A DNA stretch of 64,000 bases from an uncultured Caryophanales bacterium (GCA_947302535.1 CAMYVX010000001.1:1-64000), one strand, 5' to 3'. Counted from the first letter of the stretch, positions 1 through 9,590 are shown. Program-made: numbers and translations. Notes: a model not told the origin generated them from the sequence alone.

Positions 1-219
1 AGTTTGATAAAATCCTGTTTTTGGCTAAAACCGGAATTTACTCTGAGAATTTACGAAGCGGAGTTAACCTATACAAAAAAGTCTAGCTTAATAAAGAGGG
101 TAAAACTGCCATAAATCACAAAAATGTTGAACTATTCAAATAGTTGTGTAAAATATAAAGCAACATTCTTAATATCCGTGTTTCTTTGTAGAAGAACACA
201 ACTAGGAGGAAATATTAAA

Positions 220-939
220 ATGAACAAAAAGATTGTTATTAGTTTAATTGGATTAACTAGTGCATTTTGTATGGCGGGTGCTGTTGGCTTAGTTTCTAAC
301 TTCAGCAAATCAAACAATGTTACCGCTGTCAAAGCCGAAGCCCCTACCAACACAAGAAGAGTTTGGATTATCGATAACAACAATTCATCTGATCCAAATA
401 CTGGTTGGTGGACAGGTAGCACTATGTGGGCTTACTGTTGGAATTCTAACGGCGAATCTGAGATCAAAGTTGAAGAAGAGGTCTTAAGTGATTATTACAA
501 AGGTCTCTGGTATTTTGATGTAAATCTAGAAGAAGCAACATCTGGCTTAAATGTCATTATGCGAATCGGTAATTCAGATGGTGCGTACAATTGGGGAACC
601 AATAACCAAACATTCACTCTTTCTCTTGGAGAATTTGGCGGAGAAGATACTATTTGGCTTAATGGCGGTGTTACTTGGGATGGTGATAAAAATAGAAATA
701 GTAGAAATGCATCAATCGGAACCACTAATGGATTTAGTGGCGAACAATTAGCGGTTGTTACATCTAAATATGACACTTGCTCATCCGCCAACACAAACGG
801 ATATAATGCTTATCCACAATTCAAAAAGAATTTCGTTGATAAAACAGCTGAAAGCGCTCTCTCAACATTAGTCTATGGTCAATCAACATACACCATTCAA
901 GATTATGTTGATGGTATGGCTCTTAGATACGGTGCATAA
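220..939 (+). CDS. Secreted protein with signal peptide, possible carbohydrate-binding-module-like fold
   Basis: Internal ATG at 220 preceded by AGGAGG; N-terminal hydrophobic signal MNKKIVISLIGLTSAFCMAGAVGL; W/G/N-rich beta-type sequence. The upstream ORF start at 124 lacks an SD. Confidence 0.7.
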   Translation: MNKKIVISLIGLTSAFCMAGAVGLVSNFSKSNNVTAVKAEAPTNTRRVWIIDNNNSSDPNTGWWTGSTMWAYCWNSNGESEIKVEEEVLSDYYKGLWYFDVNLEEATSGLNVIMRIGNSDGAYNWGTNNQTFTLSLGEFGGEDTIWLNGGVTWDGDKNRNSRNASIGTTNGFSGEQLAVVTSKYDTCSSANTNGYNAYPQFKKNFVDKTAESALSTLVYGQSTYTIQDYVDGMALRYGA

Positions 940-961
940 TTAACAATTTAACTTAAGGAAG

Positions 962-991
962 AAGTCTACAAGCGATTGTGGACTTTTTTTA
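962..991 (+). terminator. Rho-independent terminator
   Basis: gtctaca-agcga-ttgtggac followed by a T run just after the 939 stop. Confidence 0.6.
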
Positions 992-1070
992 ATAAAATAA
1001 AACCATTTCAATGCGTTTAATTATCACTTAATAAAGCAAAGTGATACAATACCTCTCGGAGACAAAAATT

Positions 1071-2324
1071 ATGGACTATAAAACTGTACCTATTACATTA
1101 ATAACTGGTTATTTAGGAAGTGGTAAAACGACGTTAATTAACCATATCCTTAAAAACACTAAGGGCTATAAATGCGCTGTTATCGTTAATGACATTGGAG
1201 AAGTCAATATCGATGCCGAACTCATTGAACAAGGTGGGGTTGTCTCTTCTAAAGACGAAAACCTTGTCGCCTTACAAAATGGCTGTATTTGCTGCACCTT
1301 AAAGAAAGACTTAATTGAGCAACTTGCTGATTTAGTTAATTCACAAAAATATGACCATATCTTAATTGAAGCATCTGGTATTTGTGAGCCTATCCCTATC
1401 GCTCAAACCATCTGCTATATGGAAGAAGAATTTAAAAAGCAAAAACTTCCTCTCTTCTATCATTTAGACGCTGTTGTTTCAGTTACTGATGCTTTAAGAC
1501 TTAAAGATGAATTTGGCTGTGGCGATGTCTTTAAAGACACAGTAAGAGGCGAAGAAGATTTAGAAAATCTTGTCATTCAACAAATCGAATTCTGTGATGT
1601 TGTTATATTAAATAAGGTTGATGAAATCTCTAAAGATGAATTGCTTAGAGTAAAGAAAGCAGTCAAAGCCTTACAACCCAATGCGAAGATTATTGAAACT
1701 AATTACTGCGATGTCGATATGAAAGAAATATTAGACACAAATATGTTCTCTTTTGAAAAAGCCGCTACAAGCGCAGCTTGGATTCAAGAATTTGAAGACT
1801 GGTCAAACGAAGTAGATGCTGATAAAGATCATGATGAAGATGAAGATGAGCACGAACATGAACACGAACACCATCATCACGAAGAAGAACACGAACATCA
1901 TCACCACCATCACCATCATCATGAAAACGGCATTGATGAAAACGATGATGAAGGCACTGCTGATGAATATGATATCAATACCTTTGTTTATTATCGTAGA
2001 AGACCATTCTTAAGAGAAAAATTTGAAGATTGGGTAGCAAGTAACGGACGCAACATTATCCGCGCTAAAGGAATCCTATATTTCGTTGGTGAAGAGAAAT
2101 ACGCTTATGTCTATGAATCATGTGGTAGACAAAGAAAACTCACCAATAACGGCACTTGGTATGCAGTTAAACTTAGCAAAAAACAATTACAATTCTTAAT
2201 CGAAAATGATAAAAACTTCGCTCATGATTATGACGAGAAGTATGGTGACCGCTTAATTAAACTTGTGTTTATCGGTCAAAATCTTGATAAAGAAGGAATT
2301 AAAAAAGAATTAGATTTAATCTAA
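1071..2324 (+). CDS. CobW/ZNG1-family GTP-binding metallochaperone with His-rich internal segment
   Basis: Walker A GYLGSGKT, NGCICCTL (CxCC) motif, NKVD; SD-like cggaga before the ATG at 1071; HEHEHEHHHHEEEHEHHHHHHHHH segment. Confidence 0.9.
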   Translation: MDYKTVPITLITGYLGSGKTTLINHILKNTKGYKCAVIVNDIGEVNIDAELIEQGGVVSSKDENLVALQNGCICCTLKKDLIEQLADLVNSQKYDHILIEASGICEPIPIAQTICYMEEEFKKQKLPLFYHLDAVVSVTDALRLKDEFGCGDVFKDTVRGEEDLENLVIQQIEFCDVVILNKVDEISKDELLRVKKAVKALQPNAKIIETNYCDVDMKEILDTNMFSFEKAATSAAWIQEFEDWSNEVDADKDHDEDEDEHEHEHEHHHHEEEHEHHHHHHHHHENGIDENDDEGTADEYDINTFVYYRRRPFLREKFEDWVASNGRNIIRAKGILYFVGEEKYAYVYESCGRQRKLTNNGTWYAVKLSKKQLQFLIENDKNFAHDYDEKYGDRLIKLVFIGQNLDKEGIKKELDLI

Positions 2325-2331
2325 AAGAAAG

Positions 2332-2354
2332 CCCGCCTCATTTACTGAAGCGGG
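2332..2354. terminator. Convergent (bidirectional) terminator
   Basis: CCCGCcTCAtttacTGAaGCGGG between convergent genes. Confidence 0.6.
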
Positions 2355-2360
2355 TTATCT

Positions 2361-2552
2361 TTATTTAGAAGAATATTTCTTGTGGTAAGCCTTAAGTATC
2401 TTTTTCTTACTAGTATGGCAGCATGCACAATCCCCAACCGGAAGATGATGTGCCCGTCTATAGATGTAGCGGAAAAGTAATATACTTATGAGGGCAATAG
2501 AGGCACTAATACATATAACCGCTAAAAGGATAGATAAAGCTAATCCAGACAT
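2361..2552 (-). CDS. FeoB-associated Cys-rich small membrane protein
   Basis: One TM helix then GDCACCHTSKK; directly downstream of feoB. Confidence 0.75.
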   Translation of the reverse strand: MSGLALSILLAVICISASIALISILLFRYIYRRAHHLPVGDCACCHTSKKKILKAYHKKYSSK

Positions 2553-2555
2553 AAA

Positions 2556-4901
2556 TTAAGCTCCTAAATTTTGAGAATCTTTTTTCTTGTTATAGAAATG
2601 GATAAAAACAAAGAAAGCAACAGCGACAGCAATCATAGAGATGGTTACTGGAATGGCCCAAGCTAAAGATTCTTTACTAAACATTGATAAGAAACAATAA
2701 ATAAAGCTAGAAGCCACATAAGAAGTGACAATCCAGAATAATAATGTCCATTTGAATGTGCCTTTTCTTAATTCTGCTTTTGCAGTCGCACATGCAGCAA
2801 AGCAAGGAATGGTTAACATATTAAAGGCAATAAAGGAAATACAACCTTGCCATGTAATACCAGAGGCCGCAATTAAAGAAGCTGCGGCTTCAATACCATC
2901 TTCATCTGCTTCAATCGCCTCAATGGCTTCTGGAGATAAAGAAGAAATAACAATTGCTGCCATAGTAATAAATGTAGCAACAACGTTTTCTTTAGCAATT
3001 AAACCAGTAATCGCGGCAACCGCAAAGACAAAGCCTAAAGATGTTAATTGAGAACCAAAGCCTAATGGAGTAAAGATTGGTTGAATAAATTGACCAATAC
3101 TTTGGAGAATTGATCCTTCAAATGTTCCTAAATATGACCAGTTCCAACCAAAATTAGATAAGAACCACACCACTATGGTGGAAGCTAAGATAATAGTGAA
3201 AGCTTTCTTCACAAAGTGTTTAGCCTTATCCCATAGGTGAATCATGAGAGATTTAAATTGAGGTAAGTGATACGCTGGTAATTCCATAATAAATGGAGCG
3301 GCCTCTCCTCTCATCGTGGTCTTTCTCATAATAATTAAACAAGTAATCGCCGCGGTAATACCAATGACGTACATTAAGTATGTAATAACGTCTGCATTAC
3401 CAAAGCCAAAATATTGGACTAAACCTCCAGAAATCGCTACTAAAATAGGAAGCTTCGCCCCACAAGAGAAAAACGGAATAACTCTAATCGTCGCTACTTT
3501 TTCTTTTTCATCAGCGAGAGTTCTCGTATTAATCATCGCGGGAACGGAACAGCCAAATCCCATAATCATAGGGATGAAGGCTCTTCCTGATAAACCAAAT
3601 TTACGGAAAATTCTATCTAAGATAAAGGCGACACGAGCCATATATCCGGTATCCTCCATAATGGAGAAGAATAAGAATAAAACTAAGATTTGTGGAAGGA
3701 ATCCTAAAATAGCAAATAAGCCACCTAAAACACCATCACAAATAAAACCAGTAAACCACTGGGCTTGTTCTGGCAAACCAGACTCCATCGCGTAGCGGAG
3801 TACGCCCATACCATGCGCCGTACCCACGACATCATCTCCAATAATCGCATTAAACGACATATCAAAGAAGTTGTATAAGATGACTCCAGGAGAAGCTATA
3901 CCCTTTTCACCCCAGAATAATCCTTCATAAATTGAACCTTCAAAACATGGAGTGAAATTAACTCCAAAAGAATGAAGGAAGAATAAATCTTCAGAGAATG
4001 TTAAGTGGAAGACAAAGAATAAAATCGCCGCAAAGATTAATAGGCCCCACACCTTATGAGTGAGAACTTTATCAATTTTATCACTTCTAGTTGTCTTAAC
4101 CTTTTCTTCACTATTATTCTCTTCGTTTCTAATAATGACATTAGAGAAGTTGCTAGCGATGTAGTTATATCTTTCATCAGCAATAATAGCCTCAATATCA
4201 TCGCCAAAAACGTCATTTTTAATGGTTTTTTTAAATTCGCCCACCATCTCTAATAAGTCTTCATGATCTTTAACTTCAATCTCATCGCCTTCCGCTAATT
4301 TAACCGCATGGAACAATGGATTAGCGACGCCTTTACCTTTAAAGGCAATAGTTAAGTCACCGACTAAATGATTGATGTCTTTATTTTGAATAACGCTATG
4401 ACCTTTCCTTGGCTTCTTGCTAGTTTCATAAGCCGCCTTCATTAAGTCATCAAGATTGTTCTCTTTTAAAGCAGAAACTTTAACAACAGGGACACCAAGT
4501 TTTTCCTCTAAAATCTTTTCATCTAACTTATCGCCTTGTTTATCTAAGACGTCCACCATATTAACCGCAATAATTAAAGGAACATCAATCTCTAATAATT
4601 GTGTTGTTAAATATAGGTTTCTTTCTAAGTTAGTCGCGTCAACAATATTGATAACGCAGTCAGGTTTTTCATCAAGAATGTAGTTTCTTGAAATCACTTC
4701 TTCGTTTGTATACGGAGAAAGCGAATAAATACCAGGGAGGTCAATGATGGAAATATGTTCTTCAAGCTTTTTATATGTTCCATCTTTTTTCTCAACAGTA
4801 ACGCCAGGCCAGTTACCAACATGAGCGGTGGAACCAGTCAAAGCATTAAATAAAGTGGTTTTACCACAGTTAGGATTGCCCGCTAAAGCAAATCGTTTCA
4901 T
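2556..4901 (-). CDS. feoB: Ferrous iron transport protein B
   Basis: N-terminal G domain GNPNCGKTTLFNALTG, DLPGIYSL, NMVD; multi-TM permease with Gate-type repeats. Confidence 0.97.
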   Translation of the reverse strand: MKRFALAGNPNCGKTTLFNALTGSTAHVGNWPGVTVEKKDGTYKKLEEHISIIDLPGIYSLSPYTNEEVISRNYILDEKPDCVINIVDATNLERNLYLTTQLLEIDVPLIIAVNMVDVLDKQGDKLDEKILEEKLGVPVVKVSALKENNLDDLMKAAYETSKKPRKGHSVIQNKDINHLVGDLTIAFKGKGVANPLFHAVKLAEGDEIEVKDHEDLLEMVGEFKKTIKNDVFGDDIEAIIADERYNYIASNFSNVIIRNEENNSEEKVKTTRSDKIDKVLTHKVWGLLIFAAILFFVFHLTFSEDLFFLHSFGVNFTPCFEGSIYEGLFWGEKGIASPGVILYNFFDMSFNAIIGDDVVGTAHGMGVLRYAMESGLPEQAQWFTGFICDGVLGGLFAILGFLPQILVLFLFFSIMEDTGYMARVAFILDRIFRKFGLSGRAFIPMIMGFGCSVPAMINTRTLADEKEKVATIRVIPFFSCGAKLPILVAISGGLVQYFGFGNADVITYLMYVIGITAAITCLIIMRKTTMRGEAAPFIMELPAYHLPQFKSLMIHLWDKAKHFVKKAFTIILASTIVVWFLSNFGWNWSYLGTFEGSILQSIGQFIQPIFTPLGFGSQLTSLGFVFAVAAITGLIAKENVVATFITMAAIVISSLSPEAIEAIEADEDGIEAAASLIAASGITWQGCISFIAFNMLTIPCFAACATAKAELRKGTFKWTLLFWIVTSYVASSFIYCFLSMFSKESLAWAIPVTISMIAVAVAFFVFIHFYNKKKDSQNLGA

Positions 4902-5140
4902 TAACGTTTATCCTCCACTTCTAAAACCACTAATTTGGCTTCGGAAAGCCTTAATGATAATTCATATCCTCTAATAGTAATTTCTAAAGGATCTCCAAGT
5001 GGGGCTTTTTTACGTAAATAGACTGTCGCACCAGGAGTAACTCCCATGTCGAATAGTCTTCTGCGAAGGCGCCCCTCGCCCTCGACTTTTTTAATTAGGC
5101 CAGTCTCGCCTATTTGAAATTGATCTAGTGTTTTTAGCAT
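4901..5140 (-). CDS. feoA: FeoA domain protein
   Basis: SH3-like FeoA sequence LRRRLFDMGVTPGATVYLRKKAPLGDPLEI. Confidence 0.92.
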   Translation of the reverse strand: MLKTLDQFQIGETGLIKKVEGEGRLRRRLFDMGVTPGATVYLRKKAPLGDPLEITIRGYELSLRLSEAKLVVLEVEDKR

Positions 5141-5153
5141 AATTCCTACCTTT

Positions 5154-5366
5154 CTACGCTACTAGTATCTTGGAAGCTATGGAGCGGTCTAATGCCAATC
5201 GACCATCTTTTACGATTAAAATCACTCCCCCATTCATAGATGAAACAACAGTGACTTTAGAGTTAACTAAAATACCTAAACTCTCTAAGTGCTTTTTGTT
5301 CTTCTCATCTAGGAGAATCTTCACTACTTTTAGTTCTTGATTTAAAGGGGCTAACATAATTGGCAT
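5154..5366 (-). CDS. feoA: Second FeoA domain protein
   Basis: HLESLGILVNSKVTVVSSMNGGVILIVKDGRLALDRSIASKI; same operon; SD ggagg upstream. Confidence 0.88.
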   Translation of the reverse strand: MPIMLAPLNQELKVVKILLDEKNKKHLESLGILVNSKVTVVSSMNGGVILIVKDGRLALDRSIASKILVA

Positions 5367-5380
5367 AATGGCTTCCTCCG

Positions 5381-5396
5381 GTTAGTTAAAACTAAC
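5381..5396. promoter_or_regulatory. Putative metalloregulator operator 1
   Basis: Perfect palindrome GTTAGTTAAAACTAAC upstream of the feo operon. Confidence 0.65.
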
Positions 5397-5414
5397 ATAT
5401 CTAGAAAAATAATA

Positions 5415-5430
5415 GTTAGTTGTCGCTAAC
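5415..5430. promoter_or_regulatory. Putative metalloregulator operator 2
   Basis: GTTAGttgtcgCTAAC, second copy of the same half-site between feoA and the DtxR gene. Confidence 0.6.
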
Positions 5431-5477
5431 CATTACAATTATATTACTAATGTATGACGTGTCAAATAGATTATAAG

Positions 5478-5840
5478 TTACTTATCTAAGAATTCTTTTA
5501 GTTTCAAAAAAGATTCTTCATTAATATCGTGTTCAATTTTGCAAGCTTGCTCTTCCGCTTGAAGCGGATCAACACCAATCTTTATAAATAACGCTGTTAA
5601 GTATTTATGCTTTTCTAGCGTTTGTTTCGCAATCATTCTTCCGCTTTCGGTTAACTTAAGACCGCCATCATCTTCAACAGTAATAAAACCATCTTGCTTA
5701 AGCTTTTTAACCGCAATAGAAACACTTGGTTTGCTAAAACCAAGCTTATTAGCGACATCAATAGATTTAGGGCAATGCCCATCGCTTGAAAGTTGAAGAA
5801 TAGCTTCTAAATAATCTTCTCTAGATTCGCGTTTATCCAT
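5478..5840 (-). CDS. DtxR/MntR-family metal-dependent transcriptional regulator
   Basis: wHTH SREDYLEAILQLSSDG...KLGFSKPSVSIAVKKLKQDGFI plus AEEQACKIEHDI metal/dimerisation region. Confidence 0.92.
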   Translation of the reverse strand: MDKRESREDYLEAILQLSSDGHCPKSIDVANKLGFSKPSVSIAVKKLKQDGFITVEDDGGLKLTESGRMIAKQTLEKHKYLTALFIKIGVDPLQAEEQACKIEHDINEESFLKLKEFLDK

Positions 5841-6000
5841 ATAGATTATTATTAAGCATTTTCAACATATTTTCAAAACAAAAGACTTCATTTCTGTATT
5901 TAAAATCGTTGGATCTAATAACAAAACCACAACCAACGAGTTTTGAGTACTCTTTGGCGGCAGCGATTAACTTTTGTTGAATAGATTCTTTAAAGGTCAT
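5833..6000 (-). CDS. Small ORF (55 aa) overlapping the DtxR start; faint resemblance to a PBECR-type domain N-terminus
   Basis: Frame read by eye: MTFKESIQQKLIAAAKEYSKLVGCGFVIRSNDFKYRNEVFCFENMLKMLNNNLYG*; below the length cutoff of the ORF track; no clear SD. Confidence 0.35.
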   Translation of the reverse strand: MTFKESIQQKLIAAAKEYSKLVGCGFVIRSNDFKYRNEVFCFENMLKMLNNNLYG

Positions 6001-6003
6001 AGT

Positions 6004-6101
6004 AAGAAAAAAACGTTTTTAGGTGCGTCACCACCGCGCGAACAGGTTTTAAGTCTCTGTTCCGACCAATCTTGAGGATATTTTAATGCCTTCCTCTTGG
6101 C
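6004..6101 (-). ncRNA. Candidate structured RNA, family unknown
   Basis: Minus-strand TTTACA-17 bp-TATATT promoter (6108-6136); CCAA/TTGG plus GAGGA/TCCTC stem, GAACAG/CTGTTC hairpin, GGTG/CACC hairpin, then a T7 run. Confidence 0.4.
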
Positions 6102-6337
6102 AATCATAATATAGTATTTCTATCGAATAATGTAAACAAAAATGTAACTGTTTTCTAAAGAAAAGGATTGACACATTGTATCAATCCTATTTAACTAATT
6201 TAAAAAGTTTTCTTTGAGATATACTATAACAAGTTTTTATTTCTACCTGCCAATAGAAGTTCTTTAAAATTATAACTTGCAAAACATAATTATAAGTATT
6301 GATAATTATAATAATTAGGTATTATAGTGTTCAAAGT

Positions 6338-7540
6338 ATGATTGATTTAGAAAAACAATATCAAAAATATCTCAACAAAAACATCTACATAAATATGTCT
6401 AGAGGTGTGCCTGATGCACGTCAATTAGATTTATCGGAAAGCATTTTAAATGTACTTCGTTCAGGCAATTGTCTAAAGATAAACAATATTGATTACAGAA
6501 ATTACGGATTGCTAGATGGTATACCTGAATGCAAGGATTTGTTTTCTAATATTTTAGATATACCACAAAACAATATAATTATTGGTGGTAACTCTTCGCT
6601 TGCATTAATGTATAATGCTATATCAAAATCCATGACCAATGGAGTTTGCGGTTCAACCCCATGGAACAAGTTAAGCAAAGTTAAATGGTTGTGCCCTGTT
6701 CCGGGGTACGATCGCCACTTTGCAATATGTGAGTATTTCGGAATTGAGATGATTGATATCCCAATGAACGAAGATGGACCAGATATGGATTTAGTCGAAA
6801 AATATATCAAAGATGACTCCGTAAAAGGGATTTGGTGCGTTCCAAAATATTCAAATCCAACTGGGGTTACATATAGCGATGAAACAGTAAGAAGATTTGC
6901 AAAACTTAGACCAGCCGCTAAAGATTTTAGGATTTATTGGGATAACGCGTATGCAGTTCAAGATTTATATGAAGAGAAAATAGAACATCTATTAAATATC
7001 TATTCTGAATGCAAAAAGAACAACAATGAAGATATTGTTTATATTTTTACATCCACAAGTAAAATCACCTTTCCTGGCGCAGGCATCTCTGCGATGGCGG
7101 CAAGTGAGAACAATAAAAAAGATATGCTCGAGCAAATGAAAGTTCAAACTATAGGATATGACAAAATCAATCAATATAGGCACGCTCTTTTTTTAAAAGA
7201 TTTGAAGAATATAATGAAAAGACACGCAGATATACTTAGACCCAAATTTGAACTTGTCGAGAGAATATTTTCTAAAGAACTAATTGGCTTTGCAACTTGG
7301 TCTAAACCACTAGGTGGGTATTTTATCTCACTCAATGTTAAAGGGTGTGCGAAAGAGGTTGTTGAAAGATGCAAAAAAGCGGGGGTTATTTTAACTAATG
7401 CCGGGGCAACATATCCATACGGAATAGATTCATCTAATTCAAATATAAGAATCTCTCCTTCATCCGTCTCACTAAAAGAATTAGAAGTCGCTTTAAAAAT
7501 CATTTGCTTAAGTGTGAAGCTCGAAACAAAGCAATCTTAA
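6338..7540 (+). CDS. PLP-dependent aminotransferase (class I-like, Aminotran_MocR type)
   Basis: INMSRGVPDARQLDLS, SNPTGVTYSDETVRRFAKL, TSTSKITFPGAGISAMAAS; ATG at 6338. Confidence 0.85.
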   Translation: MIDLEKQYQKYLNKNIYINMSRGVPDARQLDLSESILNVLRSGNCLKINNIDYRNYGLLDGIPECKDLFSNILDIPQNNIIIGGNSSLALMYNAISKSMTNGVCGSTPWNKLSKVKWLCPVPGYDRHFAICEYFGIEMIDIPMNEDGPDMDLVEKYIKDDSVKGIWCVPKYSNPTGVTYSDETVRRFAKLRPAAKDFRIYWDNAYAVQDLYEEKIEHLLNIYSECKKNNNEDIVYIFTSTSKITFPGAGISAMAASENNKKDMLEQMKVQTIGYDKINQYRHALFLKDLKNIMKRHADILRPKFELVERIFSKELIGFATWSKPLGGYFISLNVKGCAKEVVERCKKAGVILTNAGATYPYGIDSSNSNIRISPSSVSLKELEVALKIICLSVKLETKQS

Positions 7541-7552
7541 AATATAGGTTTA

Positions 7553-9151
7553 ATGAAGATGAAAGAAAAATGCATTTTAATAGATATAAAAAATAAGGAC
7601 ACCACCGCTCTAAACAAAGAGGTAATGAATTTAGCTATAGATTCATTTTTGGAAGATAACCCTAAAAATAACATCAACGAAATCATATATGGTGATAGTT
7701 TTTCAAAAGTTTTTCTAGAAATCTTAAACAATGATACGACTAATGTTAAAAACAAAGACTTGTTATATGATATTTTAGAAAAAATATATGACCACTGGAG
7801 ATCGATAAAACGTTACATAATATCAGATCAAAATAATCCAAGGTTTGAAGAGTTGGATTTCTTGACTCTATTTGATAAATTCACTGAAGCATTGCTGGGA
7901 AAATATAGAGAATTATGCTTTAAGCTTACCGGAAAGAAATTCACCGTTTATAGACAGCTCCCGGCTTTTGCAAACGCATTCTTATTAACAGATAGCAATT
8001 CAAATTATATTTATAAAGAATTAGAAAGCGCGAAAGTAATTACAAAGATTGCTTTTAGAACGCCTTTTGTTTCTTATTCTGCATCCAACAAAAGGACCGG
8101 CATCTTCGAAATAATTAATGCCAATCCAATTGATGGATTAAATCTTTCTAATAAGAAATGGTTTTTAATACCAATTTTATGTGGCAAAAGCAGAATTCAT
8201 GTGTGCATTTCAGAAAGATATATTTCGTTAGGTGTTTCCTTATCAAATTTATTTCAGTTTGATGATGATTATAAAAACTCAAAACCAGATGGAATAATTC
8301 TTTTCGGATCCAACACAATTGACGGAATCTATTATGACAGAGAAAAAGATATTTATATCGGCTCTTTGAAAGAGCGGGATGAAATTGATTACTTTGGCTA
8401 TTTAAAGAAGATAATTCTAACAGTTCATAACATTAAAATGATAGAGAATGGCAAATTACCAATTCATGGTGCTGGAATATCAATAAAATTGAACGATATG
8501 ACAACAAAAAACGTGGTTATTGTAGGAGACTCTGGGGCAGGGAAAAGTGAAACAATTGAAGCTCTTCGCTTAATCGCAAAAGGCCAAATACAAGAAATCA
8601 CCACTATTTATGACGATATGGGTTATTTCGAAATTATTGATAATCAAATATATACATCAGGAACAGAAATTGGTGCGTTTGTTAGAACCGATGATTTAGA
8701 AAATGACTATGTTTATAAAGTGTTTGATAGAGCAATATTCTTAAACCCAAAAGGAAAAAATGCTCGATTGGTTTTACCTGTTTCTACATATAAAGAAGTA
8801 TCAAATAAATATCATGTTGATTATGTGTTTTACGCTAACAACTATAAGAATAGTAGAGAAAAAATTCATATTTTTAAACAAGTTGAAGATGCGTTGCTCG
8901 TATTTAAAGAAGGTAAACGATTTGCGTTAGGTACAACTGGAGAAAAAGGGTTGGTACAAACTTTCTTTGCAAATCCTTTTGGTCCAATTCAATTAGAAAA
9001 TACTACCAATTCACTATTAGAAACTTATTTTCAATTATTATTTAATAATAATATACCAATTGGCGAATTATTTACTGGATTAGGATTAGAAAATGGTAAA
9101 GACAATCCAAAATACGCAGCCCGACATCTGATTGAACTATTGATTAAATGA
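7553..9151 (+). CDS. Phosphoenolpyruvate carboxykinase-like / HPr-kinase-like P-loop protein
   Basis: VVIVGDSGAGKSETIEALRLIAKG P-loop; TIYDDMGYFEI; GELFTGLGLENGKDNPKYAARHLIELL C-terminus. Confidence 0.7.
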   Translation: MKMKEKCILIDIKNKDTTALNKEVMNLAIDSFLEDNPKNNINEIIYGDSFSKVFLEILNNDTTNVKNKDLLYDILEKIYDHWRSIKRYIISDQNNPRFEELDFLTLFDKFTEALLGKYRELCFKLTGKKFTVYRQLPAFANAFLLTDSNSNYIYKELESAKVITKIAFRTPFVSYSASNKRTGIFEIINANPIDGLNLSNKKWFLIPILCGKSRIHVCISERYISLGVSLSNLFQFDDDYKNSKPDGIILFGSNTIDGIYYDREKDIYIGSLKERDEIDYFGYLKKIILTVHNIKMIENGKLPIHGAGISIKLNDMTTKNVVIVGDSGAGKSETIEALRLIAKGQIQEITTIYDDMGYFEIIDNQIYTSGTEIGAFVRTDDLENDYVYKVFDRAIFLNPKGKNARLVLPVSTYKEVSNKYHVDYVFYANNYKNSREKIHIFKQVEDALLVFKEGKRFALGTTGEKGLVQTFFANPFGPIQLENTTNSLLETYFQLLFNNNIPIGELFTGLGLENGKDNPKYAARHLIELLIK

Positions 9152-9316
9152 TTTGTTTACAAGTTCTTCCATGTTGTATTTATGAGTAACACCTCTTTCG
9201 ATTTTAATATAGTCGTCAATGGTTATCTCTCCTATGTTAAGAAGTTTTTCATAATACACCATAGTTACTATGTAGTTATGGAATCGCTCCACATATTGTT
9301 TATTTAGGTTTTCCAT
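9137..9316 (-). CDS. Small SHOCT/resolvase-accessory-like protein (59 aa)
   Basis: MENLNKQYVERFHNYIVTMVYYEKLLNIGEITIDDYIKIERGVTHKYNMEELVNKSFNQ*; strong SD AAGGAGG upstream; just below the ORF-track cutoff. Confidence 0.65.
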   Translation of the reverse strand: MENLNKQYVERFHNYIVTMVYYEKLLNIGEITIDDYIKIERGVTHKYNMEELVNKSFNQ

Positions 9317-9398
9317 ACACCTGATCCTCCTTGTATTTCCACTAATCGCTCTAAGTGAAAAATAATGGAAGAAAAAGGGTCAGTCAATTGGCTTATCA

Positions 9399-9590
9399 AT
9401 GTTAGTCGGAACACTAGGCATGATTTCTTCTGGTATTGTCTCGATAGTCACCAATGATGAATCGATAATTGTTCTTCCAATTTCGCTTTTGATTATTCCC
9501 TTGATAATTGCCATTGTTCTATCACTTTTATTCGTTAAAAAAATAACGGATCAATATTTGGATAATGAAATAAAAAACATCTCAAATTGA
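9399..9590 (+). pseudogene. C-terminal fragment of a membrane protein abutting an IS element
   Basis: Open frame extends upstream of the listed ATG without an alternative ATG or SD; two TM segments; ends at the IS boundary. Confidence 0.4.

Noticed and set aside
132-422. Antisense ORFs opposite recognised genes (e.g. 132-422, 495-794, 3316-3795, 36941-37450)
   Set aside because: No SD, no recognisable family, fully overlapped by well-supported genes on the other strand; by-products of codon composition.
1816-2013. 65-aa Met/Lys/Ile/Thr-rich ORF inside the CobW gene
   Set aside because: Out-of-frame reading of the His-rich repeat segment; low complexity, no independent signals.
6000-6110. 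SRP (4.5S) RNA as identity for the 6.0-6.1 kb structured segment
   Set aside because: The conserved GGTCAGG...GGAAGNAAGCA core was not found on either strand.
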